This document shows positions 1 to 7,117 of a stretch of 36,989 nucleotides of DNA, one piece after another (positions within the stretch are counted from its first letter, which is position 1; each line of letters begins with the position of its first letter). The notes under the pieces are model-generated. The model worked only from the letters and a program-made list of their open reading frames with translations, was not told the DNA's origin and did not search any database. The DNA is from Lysobacterales bacterium. GTDB lineage: Bacteria > Pseudomonadota > Gammaproteobacteria > Xanthomonadales > SZUA-5. Location: positions 1 to 36,989 of the forward strand of contig JALHRS010000054.1 of the NCBI GenBank assembly GCA_022841325.1. The letters run 5' to 3'. The translations under genes were made by a program, and so were the position numbers.

Positions 1-561
1 TCTCGACAGCCGTTTTCAATCGGTGAGCGGGTCATCGTCAACGAACAGTACGACGAGGCGCGCATCTGGGCGGGCAATTCGTTTCAGCGGTCACAGCGTG
101 TGGGCCTGTTCACCAGTGAAGAGGCCATGGTGTCGGATATCGTGCCTGAGCAGCATCCGTACTATCCGGGCATCCCCTCGTTCCGGGTGGTCCTGGACCG
201 CGGTGAAGACGTCCCGCAGGTGTTTGGCTATGTGCCGGCTGATCGTGCTGCATTCGACGCCGAGAAGGCCAGGCTGTGGCAGATCTGGCGGGAGCTGAAG
301 GCGTCTGAGGCCGGTGGAAACAACTACGAGCTGGCCGCCAAGAGGAAATCAGCCAGCCAAGATGCGATCCTCTTCACAAAGGCCTTCCTGCCGATCAGAC
401 ACGTCTACGCGATCACCGCCCATAAGAGTCAGGGCAGCACGATCGATACCGTCCTGGTCGACTTCAACAACCTGAGCAAGATCCGCGACCCGTTCACGTT
501 CAACCGGTCGCTCTATGTGGCTGCAACGCGCGCGGCGACGTTTCTGGCGGTGGTGGCGTGA
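1..561 (+). CDS. ATP-dependent DNA helicase, Dda/RecD-like superfamily 1 (5'-truncated by window edge)
   Basis: The reading frame is open from base 1, so the gene starts to the left and only about 186 C-terminal residues are visible. They include the segment PFSIGERVIVNE, typical of the 2B/SH3-like region of Dda-type helicases. Near the end are ITAHKSQGSTIDTVLVDF (the motif V-like element that contacts DNA) and LYVAATRA (motif VI with its arginine finger). The family unwinds DNA using ATP. Beside a RusA resolvase it probably serves phage replication or recombination, in the position of the lambda P-ninR region. The Walker A motif lies outside the window. The gene ends in a GTGA overlap with the resolvase gene, so the two are translationally coupled. 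Dda and RecD2-type relatives cannot be told apart from this fragment. Confidence 0.85.
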   Translation, partial: SRQPFSIGERVIVNEQYDEARIWAGNSFQRSQRVGLFTSEEAMVSDIVPEQHPYYPGIPSFRVVLDRGEDVPQVFGYVPADRAAFDAEKARLWQIWRELKASEAGGNNYELAAKRKSASQDAILFTKAFLPIRHVYAITAHKSQGSTIDTVLVDFNNLSKIRDPFTFNRSLYVAATRAATFLAVVA

Positions 562-926
562 TTTCCTTGGTGCTGCCATGGCCCCCGAGCGTCAACACGT
601 ATTGGCGTCATGTCGGCCCGAGGGTACTGATTTCAGCGGCCGGTCGATCCTATCGAAAGGTCGCAGGGCAGGCCGTCCTGGTGTCGGTTCGTGGGCCTCG
701 GCCTCTGACTGGTCGCGTCGCTGTTCGCATCGAGGCCCAGCCGCCAGATCGTCGCGTTCGCGATCTGGACAATCTGTTGAAAGCGCCCCTCGATGCGCTC
801 ACCCATGCCGGCCTATGGGTTGATGACAGCCAGATCGACGAGCTCACAATCATGCGGCTGCCGCCGCTTTCTGGCGGATCCCTGCGCGTGATCGTTGTCG
901 AGATTGCCAAGGAGTTAGCAGCATGA
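558..926 (+). CDS. rusA: RusA family crossover junction endodeoxyribonuclease
   Basis: This 122-residue protein matches the size of E. coli RusA (120 aa). RusA cleaves Holliday junctions in a homodimer, removing branches before phage DNA is packaged. The sequence opens with LPWPPSVNTYWRH, the usual RusA N-terminus. The acidic catalytic set is present: RDLDN gives Asp69 and Asp71, Lys75 follows, and GLWVDD gives Asp90. These line up with Asp70, Asp72, Lys76 and Asp91 of E. coli RusA. The start is a GTG that overlaps the helicase stop by 4 bp. RusA often sits just before Q in lambdoid phages, and the next-but-one gene here is Q-like, so the context agrees. Confidence 0.93.
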   Translation: MISLVLPWPPSVNTYWRHVGPRVLISAAGRSYRKVAGQAVLVSVRGPRPLTGRVAVRIEAQPPDRRVRDLDNLLKAPLDALTHAGLWVDDSQIDELTIMRLPPLSGGSLRVIVVEIAKELAA

Positions 927-1210
927 GCCGGCCCAACATCATCACCTCGCCGTTGTCTCGTTGCGTCAACGACATCATGAGTGAGATCGAAAAGCACAAC
1001 CGCGTGACGGTCTGCATTGACCGGGATGGTGATCTGATCGTGGGGAAAGCGGATTCGGACAGCATGACGACCCACGTTGCCAGGCACCCAAGGGACCATG
1101 TTGGCGACTACGACAAGCGGGCTCATTCCTTCGAAGTGCTCAACGATCTTGCGGATCGCGTTGGCGAAATTTCGACGTTTGGACTGGCGAGGCTTGGGAG
1201 GGCTGCGTGA
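923..1210 (+). CDS. Hypothetical phage protein (95 aa)
   Basis: I do not recognise this protein. It is soluble and mixed alpha/beta in appearance, with a central segment VTVCIDRDGDLIVGKAD that reads like two beta strands around an acidic turn. It has no signal peptide, membrane segment or cysteine cluster. It is coupled on both sides: its ATG overlaps the rusA stop (ATGA), and its stop overlaps the GTG of the Q-like gene. This places it in the same early/nin-type operon as the resolvase. Small genes in this position in other lambdoid phages are often dispensable accessory functions, but nothing in the sequence points to a specific role. Confidence 0.75.
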   Translation: MSRPNIITSPLSRCVNDIMSEIEKHNRVTVCIDRDGDLIVGKADSDSMTTHVARHPRDHVGDYDKRAHSFEVLNDLADRVGEISTFGLARLGRAA

Positions 1211-1641
1211 TCTCTAACGAAGACCTCGAGGCGAGGTTGAAGGCTTGGGGTGAGGACTATGGTGGCGGGCGCTACGAGGACATTGGCTACCCAAGCCGAA
1301 GCACCATCGCGACGCTGCTTGAGTTCCACGGATTCAGACCGGACAGTCAGGTTGCCAAGCTGTGCACCAAGCTGGATTCGCCAGCTGATGAGGTGGAGGC
1401 GGCAGTCATGGCGATGCAGCGCCAAGGAGTCGACGGAGAGGCTGACGCCCACTGCATCCGCGTCGCATATGACTCGCGCCTTTCGTCGGAGCGCGATCGG
1501 TTGCGCCGATTGCATGCGATTGGTCACCGGGTCAAGAACGTGGTCATGAAGTCGATCAGCAGGCAGCGCTATTACGAGCGACTCAGGAGGGCGCGAGAGG
1601 CGATACGGTCGTTTTGCGAGCGTGGATCGATGGCTGCATAG
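1207..1641 (+). CDS. Probable late-gene regulator, antitermination protein Q-like
   Basis: A 144-residue basic protein resembling the antitermination Q family. Residues 8-30 carry the W-G...GYPSRST element. The middle has a DEVEAAV segment. The C-terminus, with the YYERLRRAREAIRSF stretch, reads as a helix-turn-helix-like DNA-contacting region. Q proteins act on RNA polymerase paused near the late promoter so that it reads through terminators into the lysis and head genes. The location fits: last gene before a strong terminator hairpin (1,697-1,719), then secreted protein, lysis cassette and cos, as in lambda. It starts at a GTG overlapping the previous stop. The lambda-Q zinc-finger cysteines are absent; a DNA-binding activator of the same position is the main alternative. 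Confidence 0.62.
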   Translation: MISNEDLEARLKAWGEDYGGGRYEDIGYPSRSTIATLLEFHGFRPDSQVAKLCTKLDSPADEVEAAVMAMQRQGVDGEADAHCIRVAYDSRLSSERDRLRRLHAIGHRVKNVVMKSISRQRYYERLRRAREAIRSFCERGSMAA

Positions 1642-1696
1642 GCTGCTTGTGTCCGGACAAGAAGTGTGTTTTTCTCATCACGCTCGCAACGTCCCG
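1642..1696 (+). promoter_or_regulatory. Candidate late promoter / Q-response interval
   Basis: This short interval lies between the Q-like gene and a terminator, where lambdoid phages carry pR'. It contains a perfect 10-bp palindrome, TGTCCGGACA (1,650-1,659). A poor -35/-10 pair (TTGTGT at 1,647, 17-bp spacer, TTTTCT at 1,670) overlaps it. The promoter itself is weakly supported. The argument is mainly positional. Confidence 0.28.
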
Positions 1697-1721
1697 AAAC
1701 CCGCCCCAGTGGCGGGTTTTT
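1697..1721 (+). terminator. Rho-independent terminator (tR'-like)
   Basis: AAACCCGCC, a 5-nt loop CCAGT, then GGCGGGTTT gives a 9-bp perfect stem, followed by a short T-run. It separates the Q-like gene from the secreted protein and the lysis/morphogenesis genes. Under the lambda model Q would make polymerase read through it. Confidence 0.82.
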
Positions 1722-1739
1722 CGTTTCTGGAGGCCCCAA

Positions 1740-2336
1740 ATGATCACCCGAATCCGTCTCGCGGCCATCGCCGCGATCTTGCTGCTGTGCGCGTTCTCAG
1801 GCTTGGCCGTCGCGGCCGACATTCCCTCGTCCGCCACGGGTGACTACACCGGCGGCGGCTATGCCTGCCGCATTGTCGCCCAGGCGGTGCCATCGGCTGG
1901 CCAGAATGGTCTGGAGGTGCGCTGCACTCGGCCCAACAGTGAGCAGACCATCGGCCTGACCGTTGGCAACCTCGCTTGCCCGCAGACCGAGTACTTGGTG
2001 CCACTCACGCAGTGGGGCGGTGGTGATCAGGTGCCCGGCAAGGTCATCGCCATGCAGTCGCTGCAGTGGAAGGACGCCAGCGGCGCGGTATCGACCAGCT
2101 ACGGTTTCGGCATTGCCGAGAAATTCCCAGCCACCTGGATCCGACTTGCCAGTGTCTCGCCTGGCGTCAGCGCCAGCGCGCTGATCGGTGGGTTCTACGA
2201 GCTGCAAGCCGGCGGGGGAACACCGGTGGCGCTGCAGTACCGGCAGCTCATCGCGCCCACGTACCCGTATTCCGGTTGTGGGGCGGTATCGGCGCAGCCG
2301 TTCGACGTCTGTCGAGTAATCAGCTGCAGCCGGTAA
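1740..2336 (+). CDS. Secreted cysteine-rich phage protein of unknown function (198 aa)
   Basis: The chosen ATG follows GGAGG with about 7-nt spacing. An upstream in-frame ATG at 1,614 would run through the terminator and has no ribosome site. Residues 1-26 form a clear Sec signal peptide (basic start, long Leu/Ala core, AVAA before the cut). The mature part of about 172 residues holds six cysteines (YACRI, VRCTR, LACPQ, SGCGA, DVCRV, SCSR), enough for three disulfides, so a periplasmic or secreted protein is likely. I do not recognise the family. It sits between the Q-like gene with its terminator and the holin-like gene. That is the slot where Shiga-toxin phages carry stxAB, so lysogenic-conversion cargo is one reading and a periplasmic lysis accessory another. 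Confidence 0.82.
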   Translation: MITRIRLAAIAAILLLCAFSGLAVAADIPSSATGDYTGGGYACRIVAQAVPSAGQNGLEVRCTRPNSEQTIGLTVGNLACPQTEYLVPLTQWGGGDQVPGKVIAMQSLQWKDASGAVSTSYGFGIAEKFPATWIRLASVSPGVSASALIGGFYELQAGGGTPVALQYRQLIAPTYPYSGCGAVSAQPFDVCRVISCSR

Positions 2337-2434
2337 CAGCCGCAGCCATGTCTATCAGCGCCGCGGAAGGGCGGCACCACCAGCGCACAGCGGCGGGGGC
2401 CTCAGTGTCGCACCTTTGCAAGGGGGCATACGGC

Positions 2435-2977
2435 ATGCGAGCCGAACTCGCCATCAGCCAATTTCTTAGCGCAGCTGGCTATCTGGCAGCCAACGTTTTT
2501 GAGGCGCCCGACTTCACCACCAAGTGCCTGGGAATCCTGACCGGGACCATCGCCGGCGCGCTGATTTCGGCCATGGTGGCTGAAACCGCGACCACGCCGC
2601 AGCGCATCCGCCGCGGTGTGGCTTCTGTAGCCGCGGGCCCCATCATCAGCCTTATCGCCCTGGCGCTCTGGCCGTCGCACGCCAGCATGGATCCGCGCGA
2701 GTGGGTTTTCATCGTCGCCGGCATCGCATCCGCCAGTGCGTGGCACCTGGTGCGCAAGCTCGACGAGCGCGGCGACGCCGCCGCTGACTCAGTGCTTGAG
2801 CTCGCTGCCCGGCGCATTGGCCTGGCCCGCAAGCGCCCGCGCACACCGCCGAAAGAATCCGGCCGTGCCGGCCTGTCGCTACTGGTGCTGATCGCCGGCC
2901 TGGCGCTGCTGGCCTACGCGTTCCGCGATCTGATCGGGCTGTTGTGGGCCATAGCTAACGGCGACTTTGGACATTGA
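2435..2977 (+). CDS. Membrane protein, probable holin
   Basis: The protein has 180 residues from the ATG preceded by AAGGGGG. An in-frame ATG at 2,348 has no ribosome site and would add an unlikely 29-residue leader. Four hydrophobic stretches are visible: CLGILTGTIAGALISAMVA, GVASVAAGPIISLIALALW, VFIVAGIASASAWHLV and LSLLVLIAGLALLAYAF near the C-terminus. A basic, charged cytoplasmic-looking stretch lies between the third and fourth. It directly precedes the endolysin and spanins, so it is the best candidate for the protein that permeabilises the inner membrane and releases the endolysin. It is larger than lambda S (107 aa) and I cannot assign it to a named holin family. A membrane protein with another role remains possible. 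Confidence 0.68.
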   Translation: MRAELAISQFLSAAGYLAANVFEAPDFTTKCLGILTGTIAGALISAMVAETATTPQRIRRGVASVAAGPIISLIALALWPSHASMDPREWVFIVAGIASASAWHLVRKLDERGDAAADSVLELAARRIGLARKRPRTPPKESGRAGLSLLVLIAGLALLAYAFRDLIGLLWAIANGDFGH

Positions 2978-2978
2978 C

Positions 2979-3479
2979 GTGATCACTCCCGCCTGGCTCT
3001 CATGGGCCCGCACCGAGATCGGCGTTCGAGAGATCGTCGGCGCTCAGCACAACCCGCGCGTGGTCGACTACTGGAAGATCGGGCGCGTCCCGCTGCAGGT
3101 CAACGACGACGAGACGCCATGGTGTGCTGCATTCGCATGCGCTGCCATTGAGGCGGCCAGCGTGCGATCGCCGAGAACGCCACGTGCCAGGGGGTTTGCG
3201 GACTCATCGCACACTGTTGCATGCGATGCGCTCCTCGGGGCAATCGTTGTGCTCAGTAGCTCACGTGGCCCGGCATCAGGGCATGTGGGATTCCTGACGG
3301 GCATCGGCAACGGGCAACTGATCCTGCTCGGCGGCAACCAGGGCAACCGAGTCTGCGAGGCGCCGTTCAGCGCATCAAAGTTGGTGGCGCTCAGGTGGCC
3401 GGCGAATGGCGGTGATTGGCGCGACTACCCAAAGGCGCCAGCTATCAGCGCCAAGGGCGCCGCGGTCTCCGATGGCTGA
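2979..3479 (+). CDS. Endolysin, TIGR02594/CHAP-like cysteine peptidase
   Basis: This protein of about 166 residues opens with PAWLSWARTEIGVREI, the hallmark of TIGR02594 lysis proteins. TPWCAAFACAAIEAA carries the likely catalytic Cys49, and SGHVGFL the likely catalytic His102 (numbered from the GTG). Such enzymes cut the peptide part of peptidoglycan. There is no signal peptide, so it depends on a holin for release, and a holin-like gene lies immediately upstream. I chose GTG at 2,979, 1 nt after the preceding stop. A TTG at 2,967 would add four residues and overlap that stop. The 3' end overlaps the spanin gene by 8 bp. The role in lysis is well supported; the exact bond cut is not visible. 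Confidence 0.86.
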   Translation: MITPAWLSWARTEIGVREIVGAQHNPRVVDYWKIGRVPLQVNDDETPWCAAFACAAIEAASVRSPRTPRARGFADSSHTVACDALLGAIVVLSSSRGPASGHVGFLTGIGNGQLILLGGNQGNRVCEAPFSASKLVALRWPANGGDWRDYPKAPAISAKGAAVSDG

Positions 3480-3822
3480 AGCAAGCAACGTATGGGCAGT
3501 GCTGGCCCTGTGTGGCGCCAGTGCAGCATGCGGGGCCTATGCCATGCACGAACGGCAGCAAGCGCAACTGATCGACGCACAGTCAAAGGCGCTGACGCTG
3601 CAGGATCTGAATGATCAACTGGTGCAAGAGAAGGCCAAGGCGATCAGCGAACGCGACGAGTGGCAGCGCAGGGCACGCACACAGAGGCAAGCAATCTATG
3701 CGACCGATTCATCTGCTCAGGCCTGGGGCAATGCTCCTGTGCCTGAGTCTCTGTCTAACAGGGTGCGAGACGCTGCGATCGGCACTGACGCAGCCGCAGC
3801 CAGCGCCAGCAGTGAGCGCTGA
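3472..3822 (+). CDS. Inner-membrane spanin (Rz-like)
   Basis: This 116-residue protein begins at the ATG inside the end of the endolysin gene. Residues 7-25 form a single N-terminal membrane anchor (VWAVLALCGASAACGAYAM). A long charged coiled coil follows, rich in Gln, Lys and Glu. The stretch WGNAPVPESLSNRVRDA matches the W-x-x-x-x-V-P signature near the end of P2 LysB/Rz-type spanins. i-Spanins span the periplasm with a partner outer-membrane lipoprotein and fuse the two membranes in the last step of lysis. The partner is encoded in another frame of the same DNA from 3,698. The architecture makes this call strong. Confidence 0.9.
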   Translation: MAEASNVWAVLALCGASAACGAYAMHERQQAQLIDAQSKALTLQDLNDQLVQEKAKAISERDEWQRRARTQRQAIYATDSSAQAWGNAPVPESLSNRVRDAAIGTDAAAASASSER

Positions 3823-4036
3823 CGCACAGCAAGCGATCTGCCCACGTATCCCGAAGATCCTGACGGATCCGACCCGGGTGCCGACTGTATGCAAGCAAGT
3901 GGCTATCGGTGACGACTATCAGGCTTGCCTTGAGGGCCTGCTCGGTGAGCCGGGCAAGCCGGAGACTGGCGCAATGGGCGCGTGCAATCAGGACAAGGCG
4001 GACATCCGCAAACGACTGGAAGGTGACAAACAATGA
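3698..4036 (+). CDS. Outer-membrane spanin lipoprotein (Rz1-like), overlapping the i-spanin in another frame
   Basis: It starts at an ATG inside the i-spanin gene in a different frame, overlaps it for 125 bp, and continues 214 bp beyond it. The N-terminus MRPIHLLRPGAMLLCLSLC leads into the lipobox LTGC (residues 20-23), so lipidation at Cys23 is predicted. A Gln/Pro/Ala stretch follows, and four more cysteines lie in the C-terminal half (AICPRI, VPTVCKQ, QACLEG, GACNQD). The usual o-spanin is 60-90 residues; at 112 this one is long and cysteine-rich. An in-frame start at 3,611 would add 29 residues and bury the lipobox, so it was rejected. The overlapped layout is characteristic of two-component spanins. 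Confidence 0.87.
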   Translation: MRPIHLLRPGAMLLCLSLCLTGCETLRSALTQPQPAPAVSADAQQAICPRIPKILTDPTRVPTVCKQVAIGDDYQACLEGLLGEPGKPETGAMGACNQDKADIRKRLEGDKQ

Positions 4037-4383
4037 ACATTCGCAAGCTCTCCATCCTCGAATGGGTCGCAGTCGTCCGAGGCCTTGCATCGCACATCGG
4101 GCCGATCATCCGCATCGCAGGGACTCAGGTTGTGGCGCTGATCCGCGCTTTCCTTGAGATCGCCGGATCGGTCGAGGAGATGTTCCCGGTCGAACTGGAT
4201 GCAGAAGGCAAGCCGATCAAGCGCAGCACCGAGAAGCGTGACGCCTTCGTGCAACTGGTCATCGCATCGTTCGCGACCGCTGAAGACAAAGTGGCAGACG
4301 TGGCCGACGCGATCGGGCGCATTGCTGACACGCTGGTGCCAATGCTCAATGCATTCGGCATCTTCAAGGCGGCGCGGGCGTGA
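4033..4383 (+). CDS. Hypothetical phage protein between spanins and cos (116 aa)
   Basis: I do not recognise this protein. Its ATG overlaps the o-spanin stop (ATGA), so it belongs to the lysis operon. It reads as mostly helical. An amphipathic, rather hydrophobic N-terminal half (ILEWVAVVRGLASHIG, VALIRAFLEIAG) is followed by an acidic turn and a second helical stretch (DAFVQLVIASFATAEDKVADVADAIG). There is no signal peptide and no cysteine. In lambda the corresponding slot between Rz1 and cos holds bor and other host-altering genes. A membrane-associated accessory role is possible but unsupported. Confidence 0.75.
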   Translation: MNIRKLSILEWVAVVRGLASHIGPIIRIAGTQVVALIRAFLEIAGSVEEMFPVELDAEGKPIKRSTEKRDAFVQLVIASFATAEDKVADVADAIGRIADTLVPMLNAFGIFKAARA

Positions 4384-4440
4384 GCCGTCGATCCACTCGG
4401 GTCGATCTCGGGTCCTTCCCGGCCTCGGCGGGAACCGCGG

Positions 4441-4463
4441 GGGGCGCATGCTCGCGGTTTTCG
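4441..4463 (+). other. Predicted lambda-type cosN cohesive-end site
   Basis: The block CGCGGTTTTCG (4,453-4,463) nearly repeats lambda CGCGGGTTTTCG, which directly follows the lambda cohesive end. The 12 bases before it, GGGGCGCATGCT (4,441-4,452), align with the lambda 12-base overhang GGGCGGCGACCT. CCGCGG upstream and CTCGCGG downstream give a partial dyad like that across lambda cosN. The site sits where lambda cos does: after the lysis genes and just before a small terminase and a GpA-type large terminase. Nicking positions are inferred by alignment. An inverted repeat TTCCCG/CGGGAA lies just upstream (about 4,416-4,434). The gap 4,384-4,508 holds this site and no gene. Confidence 0.8.
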
Positions 4464-4508
4464 ACAGTTTTTGGGCTCTTAAGGCCTCAGCAGCAGATGG
4501 GGTAGTTC

Positions 4509-5021
4509 GTGGCAGCCGTCCATAAGATTGCGGGCGGCTTCACAGTCTCGATAAGCACTATCGCGACCGAGTTCAGGATGGACCGAGGCACGGTATCCCG
4601 GCGCCTGGACGCCGCCGGCGTTGCCCCCGTCGACCAGGTGCGTGGGTATCCCGTGTTCCGCTTGCGGGACGCGGTCAAGGCCATCTTTGGCCTGTCGACA
4701 GAGCGCCGGATTGATCCAGATGGGCCGGATCCAGCGGATCCGTCTGCGCTGCCACCTGGTGAGCGCCTGGCGTGGTACCGATCAGAGGACGCGCGTCTCG
4801 ATGTCGAGGCGAAGAAGCGACAGCTGATCCCCGCTGCGGAGTTCGAGACCGAGATAGCCAAGGGGTTCAAGTTGCTTGTCCAGATGCTGGACACGCTTTC
4901 GGATCGCCTTGAGCGCGAATGCGGACTGAACCCGGCGCAATCCTCGCTGGTGCAGGACGCAACAGACAGGATCAGGGAGGAGTTGTACCGGGATCAGGTG
5001 GGCGATGAGGCGTCGCCATGA
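4509..5021 (+). CDS. Terminase small subunit (Nu1/DUF1441-like)
   Basis: The protein has 170 residues from a GTG that follows GATGGGG at good spacing. Residues 10-60 read as a winged helix: VSISTIATEFRMDRGTVSRRL is the helix-turn-helix and VRGYPVFRL the wing. The C-terminal half is helical and charged, with an Arg/Lys-rich segment around LDVEAKKRQLIPAAEFETEI that is common in small terminases. Small terminases recognise cos and hand the DNA to the large subunit. The gene lies just downstream of the predicted cosN and its stop overlaps the ATG of the large subunit. Lambda Nu1 has the same size range (181 aa) and the same N-terminal fold. Function is well supported by fold and position. Confidence 0.88.
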   Translation: MAAVHKIAGGFTVSISTIATEFRMDRGTVSRRLDAAGVAPVDQVRGYPVFRLRDAVKAIFGLSTERRIDPDGPDPADPSALPPGERLAWYRSEDARLDVEAKKRQLIPAAEFETEIAKGFKLLVQMLDTLSDRLERECGLNPAQSSLVQDATDRIREELYRDQVGDEASP

Positions 5022-7117
5022 GCTACGCATCGGCTCCCGAGATCCGGCAGGCAACTGCTGAACTACTGCGACCGCCTCGTCGGATCACAGTCAGCGAGGC
5101 GGCCGAGCAGTATCTGAGAATTGCGACTCCTGGTGGCTTCGTCGGAAACTGGTCGCGCGAGACGTTTCCGTACATGGTGGAACCCATGGACGTGACCAGT
5201 TCACGCCATGTGACCGGGGTGGTTTTTGTAGGCCCAGCACAGTCGGGCAAGACGTTCAGCCTGATCGGCGGCCGCGTCGCCTATGGAATGGTCTGCGATC
5301 CGGCCGACCAGCTCATCATCCAGATGAGCCAGGACACCGCGCGAGACTTTTCGCGCAAAGAATTAGACCGATGGATTCGAAACAGTCCCGAGATCGCGGC
5401 GCGCCTTTCGACGCGTGCCCGGGATGACAACACCTACGACAAGTTCTGGCGCAATGGCGCCGTCCTCAAGATTGGCTGGCCAGCAATCAGCCAGGTCAGC
5501 AGTAAGAGCCTTCGCGATGCGATGGCCACCGATTACGACCGGACGCCGACCGACATCGATGGCGAAGGATCGCTCTGGGGGTTGCTGGATCAGCGCATCA
5601 AGGCCTGGGGGTCGCGCGGCATTGTCATTGCCGAGAGCAGTCCGGGGTATGACATCGACCCAGAGCACGCAAAATGGACGCGCCCGCCGGGCACGAACGA
5701 GGCGCCGCCGGCGGGCGGAATCCTCGGGCTGTACAACCTGGGCGACCGCTGCCGGTGGTTCTGGCCATGCCCGCATTGCGGAGAGTATTTCGAGGCAGAG
5801 CCGGGAGTCGGGCTGTTCTCGATCCCGACTCTCGAGGAACTGCGAGAGGCGCTGAAAAGCTACTCGGTTGGGCAGTTGGTGGCGCGCTACGCCAAGCCAG
5901 TGCACAAGCTCTGCGGCGCGCAGATCGAGCCTGAGCACAAGATGGCGATGAACCTGCGCGGCGCTTGGCTTGCTGACGGCGAGCGGATCGGCCGGGATGG
6001 GGAGATCAGCGGGGATGCCAGGAAGGCGCAGATTGCAAGCTTCTGGCTTGGCGGCGTCGCTGCTGCGTTCCAAGCCTGGGACAAGCTGGTCGACAAGTAC
6101 CTGTCGGCCGTCGAGCAGTGGGCTCGCTCCGGCGAACTGACGCTGCTACGGCAGACCGTCAACACCGACCAAGGCGCCCCGTTCTGCGCACCGGTGGCGG
6201 GACAGAGTCAGGATGCGGCCACGCTTCAGGCGGCAGCCGAGAATTGGGAGAAGGAGACGGTCCCCGCTGGCGTTCGGTTCCTCTTGGGGACTGTCGACAT
6301 CCAGAAGGGCAAGTTCGTTGTCCAGGTCATCGGGATCGGTCCTGGTGCCGGCGATGCGCCGTTCGACTGGTGGCTGGTGGATCGCTACATCCTGCGAGTG
6401 TCCCGTCGAGAGAATGACAAGGGCGAACCGCTGCCGCTGAATCCGGCGGTGTTCGCAGAGGATTGGGGGCGGATCACTGACAAGGTCGTCAAACGCCGGT
6501 ATCCGCTGAACGATGGTTCTGGCCGCGAGATGGCGATCGCTCGCACCGCAGTCGATTCTGGTGGTGAGGAGGGCGTCACCGAGAAGGCCTACGCCTGGTG
6601 GCGCGGGCTGAACGCGCAAGGGCTTGGGTGGCAAGTGCGCCTGGTCAAAGGCGCTAGCACCAAGGACGCGCCGCGGGTGCTCGAGGCCTACCCCGATACC
6701 CGCGCTCGAAAGGACCGTGGCGCCTCAATGGGCGATGTACCTGTGCTTCTGTTGAACACCAATACGCTCAAGGATGGTGTTCACGCTGACCTTGAGCGAT
6801 GCGTAAAAGGGTCCGGCGGCGCGCATCTGCCGGCCTGGCTCGGTGCCGAGGTCTTCGCGGAAATGACGGCTGAGACCAGGACGTCTAGCGGGTGGGTTAA
6901 CCCGGCGTCATCGCGGAACGAGGCCTTCGATTTGGCGAACTACGCGCGGGCGCTCTGTGTGCAATTCGAAGTGGATCGCCCTGGTTGGTGGGAAAAGCCG
7001 CCGATGTGGGCGACGCCGTGGGATATGAATTCGCTGGTTACTCATGCCGACGGCAAGGGTCCGGCACCAGTCAAGCGTCGGTCAATGGCCGACCTAGCGA
7101 GAGAATTGAATGGCTAG
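5018..7117 (+). CDS. Terminase large subunit, GpA family
   Basis: The 699-residue protein (lambda gpA is 641) is the packaging motor and cos endonuclease. Walker A is GPAQSGKT at about residues 72-79. ATDYDRTPTDIDGEGS followed by IVIAESSPG fits the Walker B/coupling region of GpA proteins. A zinc-binding pattern is visible: CPHC near residue 250 and LCGAQI near 298. The nuclease domain begins around residue 420 with GTVDIQKGKFVVQ, whose Asp is a typical metal ligand. It translocates DNA into proheads using ATP and cuts concatemers at cos. The ATG overlaps the small-subunit stop by 4 bp and the 3' end overlaps the gpW gene by 8 bp. All key motifs are present. Confidence 0.96.
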   Translation: MSYASAPEIRQATAELLRPPRRITVSEAAEQYLRIATPGGFVGNWSRETFPYMVEPMDVTSSRHVTGVVFVGPAQSGKTFSLIGGRVAYGMVCDPADQLIIQMSQDTARDFSRKELDRWIRNSPEIAARLSTRARDDNTYDKFWRNGAVLKIGWPAISQVSSKSLRDAMATDYDRTPTDIDGEGSLWGLLDQRIKAWGSRGIVIAESSPGYDIDPEHAKWTRPPGTNEAPPAGGILGLYNLGDRCRWFWPCPHCGEYFEAEPGVGLFSIPTLEELREALKSYSVGQLVARYAKPVHKLCGAQIEPEHKMAMNLRGAWLADGERIGRDGEISGDARKAQIASFWLGGVAAAFQAWDKLVDKYLSAVEQWARSGELTLLRQTVNTDQGAPFCAPVAGQSQDAATLQAAAENWEKETVPAGVRFLLGTVDIQKGKFVVQVIGIGPGAGDAPFDWWLVDRYILRVSRRENDKGEPLPLNPAVFAEDWGRITDKVVKRRYPLNDGSGREMAIARTAVDSGGEEGVTEKAYAWWRGLNAQGLGWQVRLVKGASTKDAPRVLEAYPDTRARKDRGASMGDVPVLLLNTNTLKDGVHADLERCVKGSGGAHLPAWLGAEVFAEMTAETRTSSGWVNPASSRNEAFDLANYARALCVQFEVDRPGWWEKPPMWATPWDMNSLVTHADGKGPAPVKRRSMADLARELNG

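Noticed and set aside
2066..2434. N-terminal extension of the holin-like protein
   Set aside because: The extension overlaps the secreted protein gene in another frame, lacks a ribosome site and reads as Arg/His-rich noise; the ATG at 2,435 has AAGGGGG upstream.
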